Assembly: GCA_964247055.1 (NCBI GenBank)
Contig: OZ176056.1
Coordinates: 248,001 to 312,000, forward strand
Source of the DNA: Paragordius varius
Lineage: Eukaryota > Nematomorpha
Length of the DNA stretch: 64,000 nt
Direction of reading: 5' to 3'
Shown here: positions 53,750-64,000 of the stretch, in pieces
How the letters are laid out: each line of letters starts with the position of its first letter
How positions within the stretch are numbered: the first letter of the stretch is position 1
Position numbers and translations under genes: made by a program
The notes under the pieces: model-generated
What the model was told of the DNA's origin: nothing
The model's input: the letters and a program-made list of their open reading frames with translations, nothing else
Database searches by the model: none

Positions 53750-55721
53750 CATATCCGATTTTTACAACGATACTTTAAAAATTATGGTATTAAACCAGTC
53801 GCATCAATACTCATGTTAAACTTTGTCCTTAAAAATCGGATATTGGTCACCGGTGAACAAAACTATTTTTTATACATTCTCTTAGTAAGACTACATCAAA
53901 CTATAGAGATAATTTGACAAACTCTTTCATATCCGATTTTTACAACGATACTTTAAAAATTAATGTATAAAACTAGTCGTATCAATAAATCGCATCAATA
54001 CTCAAGTTAAACTTTGTCCTTAAAAATCGGATATTGGTCACCGGTGAACAAAATTATTTTTTATACATTCTCTTAGTAGGACTACAACAAAATATAGAGA
54101 TAGTTTGGCAAACTGTTACATATCTGATTTTTACAACGATACTTTAAAAATTAATGTATAAAACTAGTCGCATCAATACTCAAGTTAAACTTTGTCCTTA
54201 AAAATCGAATATTGGTCACCTGTGAACAAAATTATTTTTTATACATTCTCTTAGCAAGACTACATCAAAATATAGAGATAGTTTGACAAACTCTTTCATA
54301 TCCGATTTTTACAACGATACTTTAAAAATTATGATATTAAACCAGTCGCATCAATACTCAAGTTAAACTTTGTCCTTAAAAATCGGATATTGGTCATCGG
54401 TGAACAAAATTATTTTTTTTACATTCTCTTAGTAAGACTACATCAAAATATAGAAATAGTTTGACAAACTCTTTCATATCCGATTTTTACAACGATACTT
54501 TAAAAATTATGGTAATAAACCAGTCGCATCAATACTCAAGTTAAACTTTGTCCTTAAAAATCGGATATTGGTCACCGGTGAACAAAATTATTTTTTATAC
54601 ATTCTCTTAGTAGGACTACATCAAAATATAGAGATAGTTTGGCAAACTGTTACATATCCGATTTTTACAACGATACTTTAAAAATTAATGTATAAAACTA
54701 GTCGCATCAATACTCAAGTTAAACTTTGTCCTGAAAAATCGAATATTGGTCACCGGTGAACAAAATTACTTTTTATACATTCTCTTAGCAAGACTACATC
54801 AAAATATAGAGATAGTTTGACAAACTCTTTCATATCCGATTTTTACAACGATACTTTAAAAATTATGGTATTAAACCAGTCGCATCAATACTCAAGTTAA
54901 ACTTTGTCCTTAAAAATCGGATATTGGTCACCGGTGAACAAAATTATTTTTTTTACATTCTCTTAGTAAGACTACATCAAAATATAGAAATAGTTTGACA
55001 AACTCTTTCATATCCGATTTTTACAACGATACTTTAATAATTAATGTATAAAACTAGTCGCATCAATACTCAAGTTAAACTTTGTCCTTAAAAATCGGAT
55101 ATTGGTCACCGGTGAACAAAATTATTTTTTATACATTCTTATTAGTAAGACTACATCAAAATATAGAAATAGTTTGACAAACTCTTTCATATCCGATTTT
55201 TACAACGATACTTTAAAAATTAATGTATTAAACTAGTCGCATCAATACTCAAGTTAAACTTTGTCCTTAAAAATCGGATATTGGTCACCGGTGAACAAAA
55301 TTATTTTTTATACATTCTCTTAGCAAGACTACATCAAAATATAGAGATAGTTTGACAAACTCTTTCATATCCGATTTTTACAACGATACTTTAAAAATTA
55401 TGGTATTAAACCAGTCGCATCAATACTCAAGTTAAACTTTGTCCTTAAAAATCGGATATTGGTCACCGGTGAACAAAATTATTTTTTATACATTCTCTTA
55501 GTAAGACTACATCAAAATATAGAAATAGTTTGACAAACTCTTTCATATCCGATTTTTACAACGATACTTTAAAAATTATGGTATTGAACCAGTCGCATCA
55601 ATACTCAAGTTAAACTTTGTCCTTAAAAATCGGATATTGGTCACCGGTGAACAAAATTATTTTTTATACATTCTCTTAGTAAGACTACATCAAAATATAG
55701 AAATAGTTTGACAAACTCTTT
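53750..55721 (+). repeat. 1,971-bp HOR, unit 1 (11 monomers, 1,972 bp)
   Basis: The unit starts with the CTCATGTTAAAC monomer (53814), then a 191-bp monomer with CTACAACAAAAT (54088), a CACCTGTG monomer, a GATATTAAACC / CATCGGTG monomer, a GGTAATAAACC monomer, a TCCTGAAAAATC / ATTACTTTTT monomer and five more. One extra base at ATTCTTATTAGTAAG near 55140 explains 1,972 bp instead of 1,971. Confidence 0.9.
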
Positions 55722-57692
55722 CATATCCGATTTTTACAACGATACTTTAAAAATTATGGTATTAAACCAGTCGCATCAATACTCATGTTAAACTTTGTCC
55801 TTAAAAATCGGATATTGGTCACCGGTGAACAAAACTATTTTTTATACATTCTCTTAGTAAGACTACATCAAACTATAGAGATAATTTGACAAACTCTTTC
55901 ATATCCGATTTTTACAACGATACTTTAAAAATTAATGTATAAAACTAGTCGTATCAATAAATCGCATCAATACTCAAGTTAAACTTTGTCCTTAAAAATC
56001 GGATATTGGTCACCGGTGAACAAAATTATTTTTTATACATTCTCTTAGTAGGACTACAACAAAATATAGAGATAGTTTGGCAAACTGTTACATATCTGAT
56101 TTTTACAACGATACTTTAAAAATTAATGTATAAAACTAGTCGCATCAATACTCAAGTTAAACTTTGTCCTTAAAAATCGAATATTGGTCACCTGTGAACA
56201 AAATTATTTTTTATACATTCTCTTAGCAAGACTACATCAAAATATAGAGATAGTTTGACAAACTCTTTCATATCCGATTTTTACAACGATACTTTAAAAA
56301 TTATGATATTAAACCAGTCGCATCAATACTCAAGTTAAACTTTGTCCTTAAAAATCGGATATTGGTAATCGGTGAACAAAATTATTTTTTTTACATTCTC
56401 TTAGTAAGACTACATCAAAATATAGAAATAGTTTGACAAACTCTTTCATATCCGATTTTTACAACGATACTTTAAAAATTATGGTAATAAACCAGTCGCA
56501 TCAATACTCAAGTTAAACTTTGTCCTTAAAAATCGGATATTGGTCACCGGTGAACAAAATTATTTTTTATACATTCTCTTAGTAGGACTACATCAAAATA
56601 TAGAGATAGTTACGCAAACTGTTACATATCCGATTTTTACAACGATACTTTAAAAATTAATGTATAAAACTAGTCGCATCAATACTCAAGTTAAACTTTG
56701 TCCTGAAAAATCGAATATTGGTCACCGGTGAACAAAATTACTTTTTATACATTCTCTTAGCAAGACTACATCAAAATATAGAGATAGTTTGACAAACTCT
56801 TTCATATCCGATTTTTACAACGATACTTTAAAAATTATGGTATTAAACCAGTCGCATCAATACTCAAGTTAAACTTTGTCCTTAAAAATCGGATATTGGT
56901 CACCGGTGAACAAAATTATTTTTTTTACATTCTCTTAGTAAGACTACATCAAAATATAGAAATAGTTTGACAAACTCTTTCATATCCGATTTTTACAACG
57001 ATACTTTAATAATTAATGTATAAAACTAGTCGCATCAATACTCAAGTTAAACTTTGTCCTTAAAAATCGGATATTGGTCACCGGTGAACAAAATTATTTT
57101 TTATACATTCTCTTAGTAAGACTACATCAAAATATAGAAATAGTTTGACAAACTCTTTCATATCCGATTTTTACAACGATACTTTAAAAATTAATGTATT
57201 AAACTAGTCGCATCAATACTCAAGTTAAACTTTGTCCTTAAAAATCGGATATTGGTCACCGGTGAACAAAATTATTTTTTATACATTCTCTTAGCAAGAC
57301 TACATCAAAATATAGAGATAGTTTGACAAACTCTTTCATATCCGATTTTTACAACGATACTTTAAAAATTATGGTATTAAACCAGTCGCATCAATACTCA
57401 AGTTAAACTTTGTCCTTAAAAATCGGATATTGGTCACCGGTGAACAAAATTATTTTTTATACATTCTCTTAGTAAGACTACATCAAAATATAGAAATAGT
57501 TTGACAAACTCTTTCATATCCGATTTTTACAACGATACTTTAAAAATTATGGTATTGAACCAGTCGCATCAATACTCAAGTTAAACTTTGTCCTTAAAAA
57601 TCGGATATTGGTCACCGGTGAACAAAATTATTTTTTATACATTCTCTTAGTAAGACTACATCAAAATATAGAAATAGTTTGACAAACTCTTT
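55722..57692 (+). repeat. 1,971-bp HOR, unit 2 (11 monomers)
   Basis: This full-length unit has ten 178-bp monomers and one 191-bp monomer, in the same order as unit 1. Its CTCATGTT marker is at 55786 and CTACAACAAAAT at 56060. Private changes include GGTAATCGGTG near 56366 and GTTACGCAAACTG near 56610. Confidence 0.9.
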
Positions 57693-59307
57693 CATATCCG
57701 ATTTTTACAACGATACTTTAAAAATTATGGTATTAAACCAGTCGCATCAATACTCATGTTAAACTTTGTCCTTAAAAATCGGATATTGGTCACCGGTGAA
57801 CAAAACTATTTTTTATACATTCTCTTAGTAAGACTACATCAAACTATAGAGATAATTTGACAAACTCTTTCATATCCGATTTTTACAACGATACTTTAAA
57901 AATTAATGTATAAAACTAGTCGTATCAATAAATCGCATCAATACTCAAGTTAAACTTTGTCCTTAAAAATCGGATATTGGTCACCGGTGAACAAAATTAT
58001 TTTTTATACATTCTCTTAGTAGGACTACAACAAAATATAGAGATAGTTTGGCAAACTGTTACATATCTGATTTTTACAACGATACTTTAAAAATTAATGT
58101 ATAAAACTAGTCGCATCAATACTCAAGTTAAACTTTGTCCTTAAAAATCGAATATTGGTCACCTGTGAACAAAATTATTTTTTATACATTCTCTTAGCAA
58201 GACTACATCAAAATATAGAGATAGTTTGACAAACTCTTTCATATCCGATTTTTACAACGATACTTTAAAAATTATGATATTAAACCAGTCGCATCAATAC
58301 TCAAGTTAAACTTTGTCCTTAAAAATCGGATATTGGTCATCGGTGAACAAAATTATTTTTTTTACATTCTCTTAGTAAGACTACATCAAAATATAGAAAT
58401 AGTTTGACAAACTCTTTCATATCCGATTTTTACAACGATACTTTAAAAATTATGGTAATAAACCAGTCGCATCAATACTCAAGTTAAACTTTGTCCTTAA
58501 AAATCGGATATTGGTCACCGGTGAACAAAATTATTTTTTATACATTCTCTTAGTAGGACTACATCAAAATATAGAGATAGTTTGGCAAACTGTTACATAT
58601 CCGATTTTTACAACGATACTTTAAAAATTAATGTATAAAACTAGTCGCATCAATACTCAAGTTAAACTTTGTCCTGAAAAATCGAATATTGGTCACCGGT
58701 GAACAAAATTACTTTTTATACATTCTCTTAGCAAGACTACATCAAAATATAGAGATAGTTTGACAAACTCTTTCATATGCGATTTTTACAACGATACTTT
58801 AAAAATTAATGTATTAAACCAGTCGCATCAATACTCAAGTTAAACTTTGTCCTTAAAAATCGGATATTGGTCACCGGTGAACAAAATTATTTTTTTTACA
58901 TTCTCTTAGTAAGACTACATCAAAATATAGAAATAGTTTGACAAACTCTTTCATATCCGATTTTTACAACGATACTTTAAAAATTATGGTATTAAACCAG
59001 TCGCATCAATACTCAAGTTAAACTTTGTCCTTAAAAATCGGATATTGGTCACCGGTGAACAAAATTATTTTTTATACATTCTCTTAGTAAGACTACATCA
59101 AAATATAGAAATAGTTTGACAAACTCTTTGATATCCGATTTTTACAACGATACTTTAAAAATTATGGTATTGAACCAGTCGCATCAATACTCAAGTTAAA
59201 CTTTGTCCTTAAAAATCGGATATTGGTCACCGGTGAACAAAATTATTTTTTATACATTCTCTTAGTAAGACTACATCAAAATATAGAAATAGTTTGACAA
59301 ACTCTTT
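57693..59307 (+). repeat. 1,971-bp HOR, unit 3 (9 monomers, 1,615 bp)
   Basis: This unit has the same order as unit 2 but lacks two adjacent monomers, the TTAATAATTAATG one and the following TATTAAACTAG / TAGCAAGAC one. The monomer at about 58787 looks like a join product, because it has AATGTATTAAACC in front of the T-rich TTTTTTTTAC half. The 356-bp loss equals exactly two 178-bp monomers. Private changes are CATATGCG near 58785 and TTTGATATCCG near 59130. Confidence 0.88.
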
Positions 59308-61097
59308 CATATCCGATTTTTACAACGATACTTTAAAAATTATGGTATTAAACCAGTCGCATCAATACTCATGTTAAACTTTGTCCTTAAAAATCGGATA
59401 TTGGTCACCGGTGAACAAAACTATTTTTTATACATTCTCTTAGTAAGACTACATCAAACTATAGAGATAATTTGACAAACTCTTTCATATCCGATTTTTA
59501 CAACGATACTTTAAAAATTAATGTATAAAACTAGTCGTATCAATAAATCGCATCAATACTCAAGTTAAACTTTGTCCTTAAAAATCGGATATTGGTCACC
59601 GGTGAACAAAATTATTTTTTATACATTCTCTTAGTAGGACTACAACAAAATATAGAGATAGTTTGGCAAACTGTTACATATCTGATTTTTACAACGATAC
59701 TTTAAAAATTAATGTATAAAACTAGTCGCATCAATACTCAAGTTAAACTTTGTCCTTAAAAATCGAATATTGGTCACCTGTGAACAAAATTATTTTTTAT
59801 ACATTCTCTTAGCAAGACTACATCAAAATATAGAGATAGTTTGACAAACTCTTTCATATCCGATTTTTACAACGATACTTTAAAAATTATGATATTAAAC
59901 CAGTCGCATCAATACTCAAGTTAAACTTTGTCCTTAAAAATCGGATATTGGTCATCGGTGAACAAAATTATTTTTTTTACATTCTCTTAGTAAGACTACA
60001 TCAAAATATAGAAATAGTTTGACAAACTCTTTCATATCCGATTTTTACAACGATACTTTAAAAATTATGGTAATAAACCAGTCGCATCAATACTCAAGTT
60101 AAACTTTGTCCTTAAAAATCGGATATTGGTCACCGGTGAACAAAATTATTTTTTATACATTCTCTTAGTAGGACTACATCAAAATATAGAGATAGTTTGG
60201 CAAACTGTTACATATCCGATTTTTACAACGATACTTTAAAAATTAATGTATAAAACTAGTCGCATCAATACTCAAGTTAAACTTTGTCCTGAAAAATCGA
60301 ATATTGGTCACCGGTAAACAAAATTACTTTTTATACATTCTCTTAGCAAGACTACATCAAAATATAGAGATAGTTTGACAAACTCTTTCATATCCGATTT
60401 TTACAACGATACTTTAAAAATTATGGTATTAAACCAGTCGCATCAATACTCAAGTTAAACTTTGTCCTTAAAAATCGGATATTGGTCACCGGTGAACAAA
60501 ATTATTTTTTTTACATTCTCTTAGTAAGACTACATCAAAATATAGAAATAGTTTGACAAACTCTTTCATATCCGATTTTTACAACGATACTTTAATAATT
60601 AATGTATAAAACTAGTCGCATCAATACTCAAGTTAAACTTTGTCCTTAAAAATCGGATATTGGTCACCGGTGAACAAAATTATTTTTTATACATTCTCTT
60701 AGTAAGACTACATCAAAATATAGAAATAGTTTGACAAACTCTTTCATATCCGATTTTTACAACGATACTTTAAAAATTAATGTATTAAACTAGTCGCATC
60801 AATACTCAAGTTAAACTTTGTCCTTAAAAATCGGATATTGGTCACCGGTGAACAAAATTATTTTTTATACATTCTCTTAGCAAGACTACATCAAAATATA
60901 GAGATAGTTTGACAAACTCTTTCATATCCGATTTTTACAACGATACTTTAATTATGGTATTAAACCAGTCGCATCAATACTCAAGTTAAACTTTGTCCTT
61001 AAAAATCGGATATTGGTCACCGGTGAACAAAATTATTTTTTATACATTCTCTTAGTAAGACTACATCAAAATATAGAAATAGTTTGACAAACTCTTT
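59308..61097 (+). repeat. 1,971-bp HOR, unit 4 (10 monomers, 1,790 bp)
   Basis: This unit lacks the GGTATTGAACC monomer and carries a 3-bp loss (CTTTAATTATGG near 60950), together 181 bp shorter than unit 2. The CTACAACAAAAT marker is at 59646. CACCGGTAAAC occurs near 60315. Confidence 0.88.
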
Positions 61098-62890
61098 CAT
61101 ATCCGATTTTTACAACGATACTTTAAAAATTATGGTATTAAACCAGTCGCATCAATACTCATGTTAAACTTTGTCCTTAAAAATCGGATATTGGTCACAG
61201 GTGAACAAAACTATTTTTTATACATTCTCTTAGTAAGACTACATCAAACTATAGAGATAATTTGACAAACTCTTTCATATCCGATTTTTACAACGATACT
61301 TTAAAAATTAATGTATAAAACTAGTCGTATCAATAAATCGCATCAATACTCAAGTTAAACTTTGTCCTTAAAAATCGGATATTGGTCACCGGTGAACAAA
61401 ATTATTTTTTATACATTCTCTTAGTAGGACTACATCAAAATATAGAGATAGTTTGGCAAACTGTTACATATCCGATTTTTACAACGATACTTTAAAAATT
61501 AATGTATAAAACTAGTCGCATCAATACTCAAGTTAAACTTTGTCCTTAAAAATCGAATATTGGTCACCGGTGAACAAAATTATTTTTTATACATTCTCTT
61601 AGCAAGACTACATCAAAATATAGAGATAGTTTGACAAACTCTTTCATATCCGATTTTTACAACGATACTTAAAAAATTATGATATTAAACCAGTCGCATC
61701 AATACTCAAGTTAAACTTTGTCCTTAAAAATCGGATATTGGTCACCGGTGAACAAAATTATTTTTTTTACATTCTCTTAGTAAGACTACATCAAAATATA
61801 GAAATAGTTAGACAAACTCTTTCATATCCGATTTTTACAACGATACTTTAAAAATTATGGTATTCAACCAGTCGCATCAATACTCATGTTAAACTTTGTC
61901 CTTAAAAATCGGATATTGGTCACCGGTGAACAAAACTATTTTTTATACATTCTCTTAGCAAGACTACATCAAAATATAGAGATAGTTTGACAAACTCTTT
62001 CATATCCGATTTTTACAACGATACTTTAAAAATTATGGTATTAAACCAGTCGCATCAATACTCAAGTTAAACTTTGTCCTTAAAAATCGGATATTGGTCA
62101 CCGGTGAACAAAATTATTTTTTATACATTCTCTTAGTAGGACTACATCAAAATATAGAGATAGTTTGGCAAACTGTTACATATCCGATTTTTACAACGAT
62201 ACTTTAAAAATTAATGTATAAAACTAGTCGCATCAATACTCAAGTTAAACTTTGTCCTGAAAAATCGAATATTGGTCACCGGTGAACAAAATTAGTTTTT
62301 ATACATTCTCTTAGCAAGACTACATCAAAATATAGAGATAGTTTGACAAACTCTTTCATATCCGATTTTTACAACGATACTTTAAAAATTATGGTATTAA
62401 ACCAGTCGCATCAATACTCAAGTTAAACTTTGTCCTTAAAAATCGGATATTGGTCACCGGTGAACAAAATTATTTTTTATACATTCTCTTAGCAAGACTA
62501 CATCAAAATATAGAGATAGTTTGACAAACTCTTTCATATCCGATTTTTACAACGATACTTTAAAAATTATGGTATTAAACCAGTCGCATCAATACTCAAG
62601 TTAAACTTTGTCCTTAAAAATCGGATATTGGTCACCGGTGAACAAAATTATTTTTTATACATTCTCTTAGTAAGACTACATCAAAATATAGAAATAGTTT
62701 GACAAACTCTTTCATATCCGATTTTTACAACGATACTTTAAAAATTATGGTATTAAACCAGTCGCATCAATACTCATGTTAAACTTTGTCCTTAAAAATC
62801 GGATATTGGTCACAGGTGAACAAAACTATTTTTTATACATTCTCTTAGTAAGACTACATCAAACTATAGAGATAATTTGACAAACTCTTT
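61098..62890 (+). repeat. Irregular monomers after the 1,971-bp HOR
   Basis: The same monomer subtypes continue in a broken order. CTCATGTT markers lie at 61162, 61887 and 62777 (spacing 725 and 890 bp). CACAGGTGAAC, an altered palindrome, occurs twice (near 61198 and 62813). TATTCAACC near 61863 and AGTTAGACAAAC near 61808 are private changes. Nothing but satellite is present. Confidence 0.85.
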
Positions 62891-64000
62891 CATATCCGAT
62901 TTTTACAACGATACTTTAAAAATTAATGTATAAATCTAGTCGTATCAATAAATCGCATCAATACTCAAGTTAAACTTTGTCCTTAAAAATCGGATATTGG
63001 TCACCGGTGAACAAAATTATTTTTTATACATATTCTTAGTAGGACTACATCAAAATATAGAGATAGTTTGGCAAACTGTTACATATCCGATTTTTACAAC
63101 GATACTTTAAAAATTAATGTATAAAACTAGTCGCATCAATACTCAAGTTAAACTTTGTCCTTAAAAAATCGAATATTGGTCACCGGTGAACAAAATTATT
63201 TTTTATACATTCTCTTAGCAAGACTACATCAAAATATAGAGATAGTTTGACAAACTCTTTCATATCCGATTTTTACAACGATACTTTAAAAATTATGGTA
63301 TTGAACCAGTCGCATCAATACTCAAGTTAAACTTTGTCCTTAAAAATCGGATATTGGTCACCGGTGAACAAAATTATTTTTTATACATTCTCTTAGTAAG
63401 ACTACATCAAAATATAGAAATAGTTTGACAAACTCTTTCATATCCGATTTTTACAACGATACTTTAAAAATTATGGTATTAAACCAGTCGCATCAATACT
63501 CATGTTAAACTTTGTCCTTAAAAATCGGATATTGGTCACCGGTGAACAAAACTATTTTTTATACATTCTCTTAGTAAGACTACATCAAACTATAGAGATA
63601 ATTTGACAAACTCTTTCATATCCGATTTTTACAACGATACAAAAATTAATGTATAAAACTAGTCGTATCAATAAATCGCATCAATACTCAAGTTAAACTT
63701 TGTCCTTAAAAATCGGATATTGGTTACCGGTGAACAAAATTATTTTTTATACATTCTCTTAGTAGGACTACATCAAAATATAGAGATAGTTTGGCAAACT
63801 GTTACATATCCGATTTTTACAACGATACTTTAAAAATTAATGTATAAAACTAGTCGCATCAATACTCAAGTTAAACTTTGTCCTTAAAAATCGAATATTG
63901 GTCACCTGTGAACAAAATTATTTTTTATACATTCTCTTAGCAAGACTACATCAAAATATAGAGATAGTTTGACAAACTCTTTCATATCCGATTTTTACAA
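62891..64000 (+). repeat. Third copy of the 48526-49628 block, cut by the window end
   Basis: About 1.1 kb matches 48526-49628 at an offset of 14,365 bp (and the second 2,701-bp copy as well), with AAATCTAGTC, ACATATTCTTAG (63035), TTAAAAAATCG, CTCATGTT (63503), the 3-bp deletion GATACAAAAATTAATG (63641), GGTTACCGG and CACCTGTG. It does not have the 7-bp deletion seen at 49200 and 51901, so the offset grows to 14,372 bp after that point. Confidence 0.88.

Larger units (their letters stand above)
1..64000 (+). repeat. AT-rich ~178-bp satellite array filling the window
   Basis: Every line of the window is a copy of one monomer of about 178 bp. The motif CATATCCG recurs every 176-191 bp from position 5 to the end, always in the same orientation. 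I estimate about 355 monomers, about 62 of which carry a 13-bp internal duplication. The first monomer is 29% GC (32 C, 20 G in 178 bp), so the strand has a constant C-over-G skew. Neighbouring monomers typically differ at several percent of sites, while HOR copies are almost identical. No gene, RNA gene, transposon or non-satellite spacer over a few bases was found on either strand, so all 64 kb is intergenic repeat. A unit near nucleosome length, uniform orientation and HOR structure are typical of centromeric satellites; the centromere assignment is inference. The family is not recognised. Confidence 0.98.

Noticed and set aside
1-64000. A CRISPR array, because of regular direct repeats
   Set aside because: The whole ~178-bp unit is repeated with no unique spacers, units are far longer than CRISPR repeats, and no cas gene is present.
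1-64000. A CENP-B box
   Set aside because: No stretch fits the known YTTCGTTGGAARCGGGA pattern; the TCACCGGTGA palindrome is a different motif.
1-64000. Arabidopsis CEN178 or human alpha satellite
   Set aside because: The unit length is similar to both, but the sequence does not resemble the consensus of either as I know it.
1-64000. Transposon or LTR-element insertions
   Set aside because: Every interval between CATATCCG-type anchors is satellite of the expected length within a few bases; I found no extra sequence, target-site duplication or terminal repeat.
1-64000. Telomeric repeats or a subtelomere boundary
   Set aside because: No short telomere-type repeat or its complement appears anywhere in the window.

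Overview
The whole 64-kb window is one satellite-DNA array. It is a head-to-tail tandem repeat with a basic unit of about 178 bp, running without a break from the first base to the last. I count roughly 355 monomers, all on the same strand. I see no gene, RNA gene, transposon, inversion or unique sequence. The window starts and ends inside monomers, so the real array is longer than 64 kb on at least one side and probably both. This points to a eukaryotic chromosome, most likely a centromeric or pericentromeric core in a long-read assembly. I do not recognise the family by name and cannot place the organism. The monomer I counted (first in the window) is 29% GC with 5 CpG against about 3.6 expected, so CpG is not depleted.

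Monomer anatomy (measured from the C of CATATCCG): a 14-bp inverted repeat (ATATCCGATTTTTA, then TAAAAATCGGATAT after a 65-bp spacer), followed at once by a GC-rich 10-bp perfect palindrome (TCACCGGTGA), then an A/T-rich half. Length classes recur: 178 bp (standard), 191 bp (13-bp internal duplication), 176 bp (2-bp deletion) and 180 bp (2-bp insertion). Their order, together with single-base markers, exposes higher-order repeats (HORs).

Layout. 1-5335: two copies of a 15-monomer, 2,734-bp HOR with no difference that I can see. 5336-8176: mosaic monomers with a 1,448-bp spacing. 8177-18550: a 20/21-monomer HOR (3,599 and 3,777 bp), almost three copies. 18622-21860: three copies of a 6-monomer, 1,079-bp HOR. 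21861-28949: mixed monomers, including a block (23491-26551) repeated at 41676-44204. 28950-32490: a diverged HOR with about 1,985/1,807-bp spacing. 33121-35690: a near-identical remote copy of 15661-18230, 17,460 bp away. 35691-41750: diverged monomers and a 2.16-2.34 kb duplication. 40773-50745: a 5,416-bp spaced duplication. 48170-53780: a 2,701-bp tandem duplication of 15 monomers. 53750-61097: an 11-monomer, 1,971-bp HOR whose later copies have lost monomers. 61098-64000: irregular, ending in a further copy of 48526-49628.

Two compositional domains are visible. The 176-bp monomer occurs only left of about 35.6 kb. The TAGCAAGAC variant occurs only at about 24-27 kb and right of 39 kb. 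The nested duplications read as a record of unequal exchange and slippage at scales from one monomer (178 bp) to about 17.5 kb. All alignments were made by eye; no database search or self-alignment program was run.
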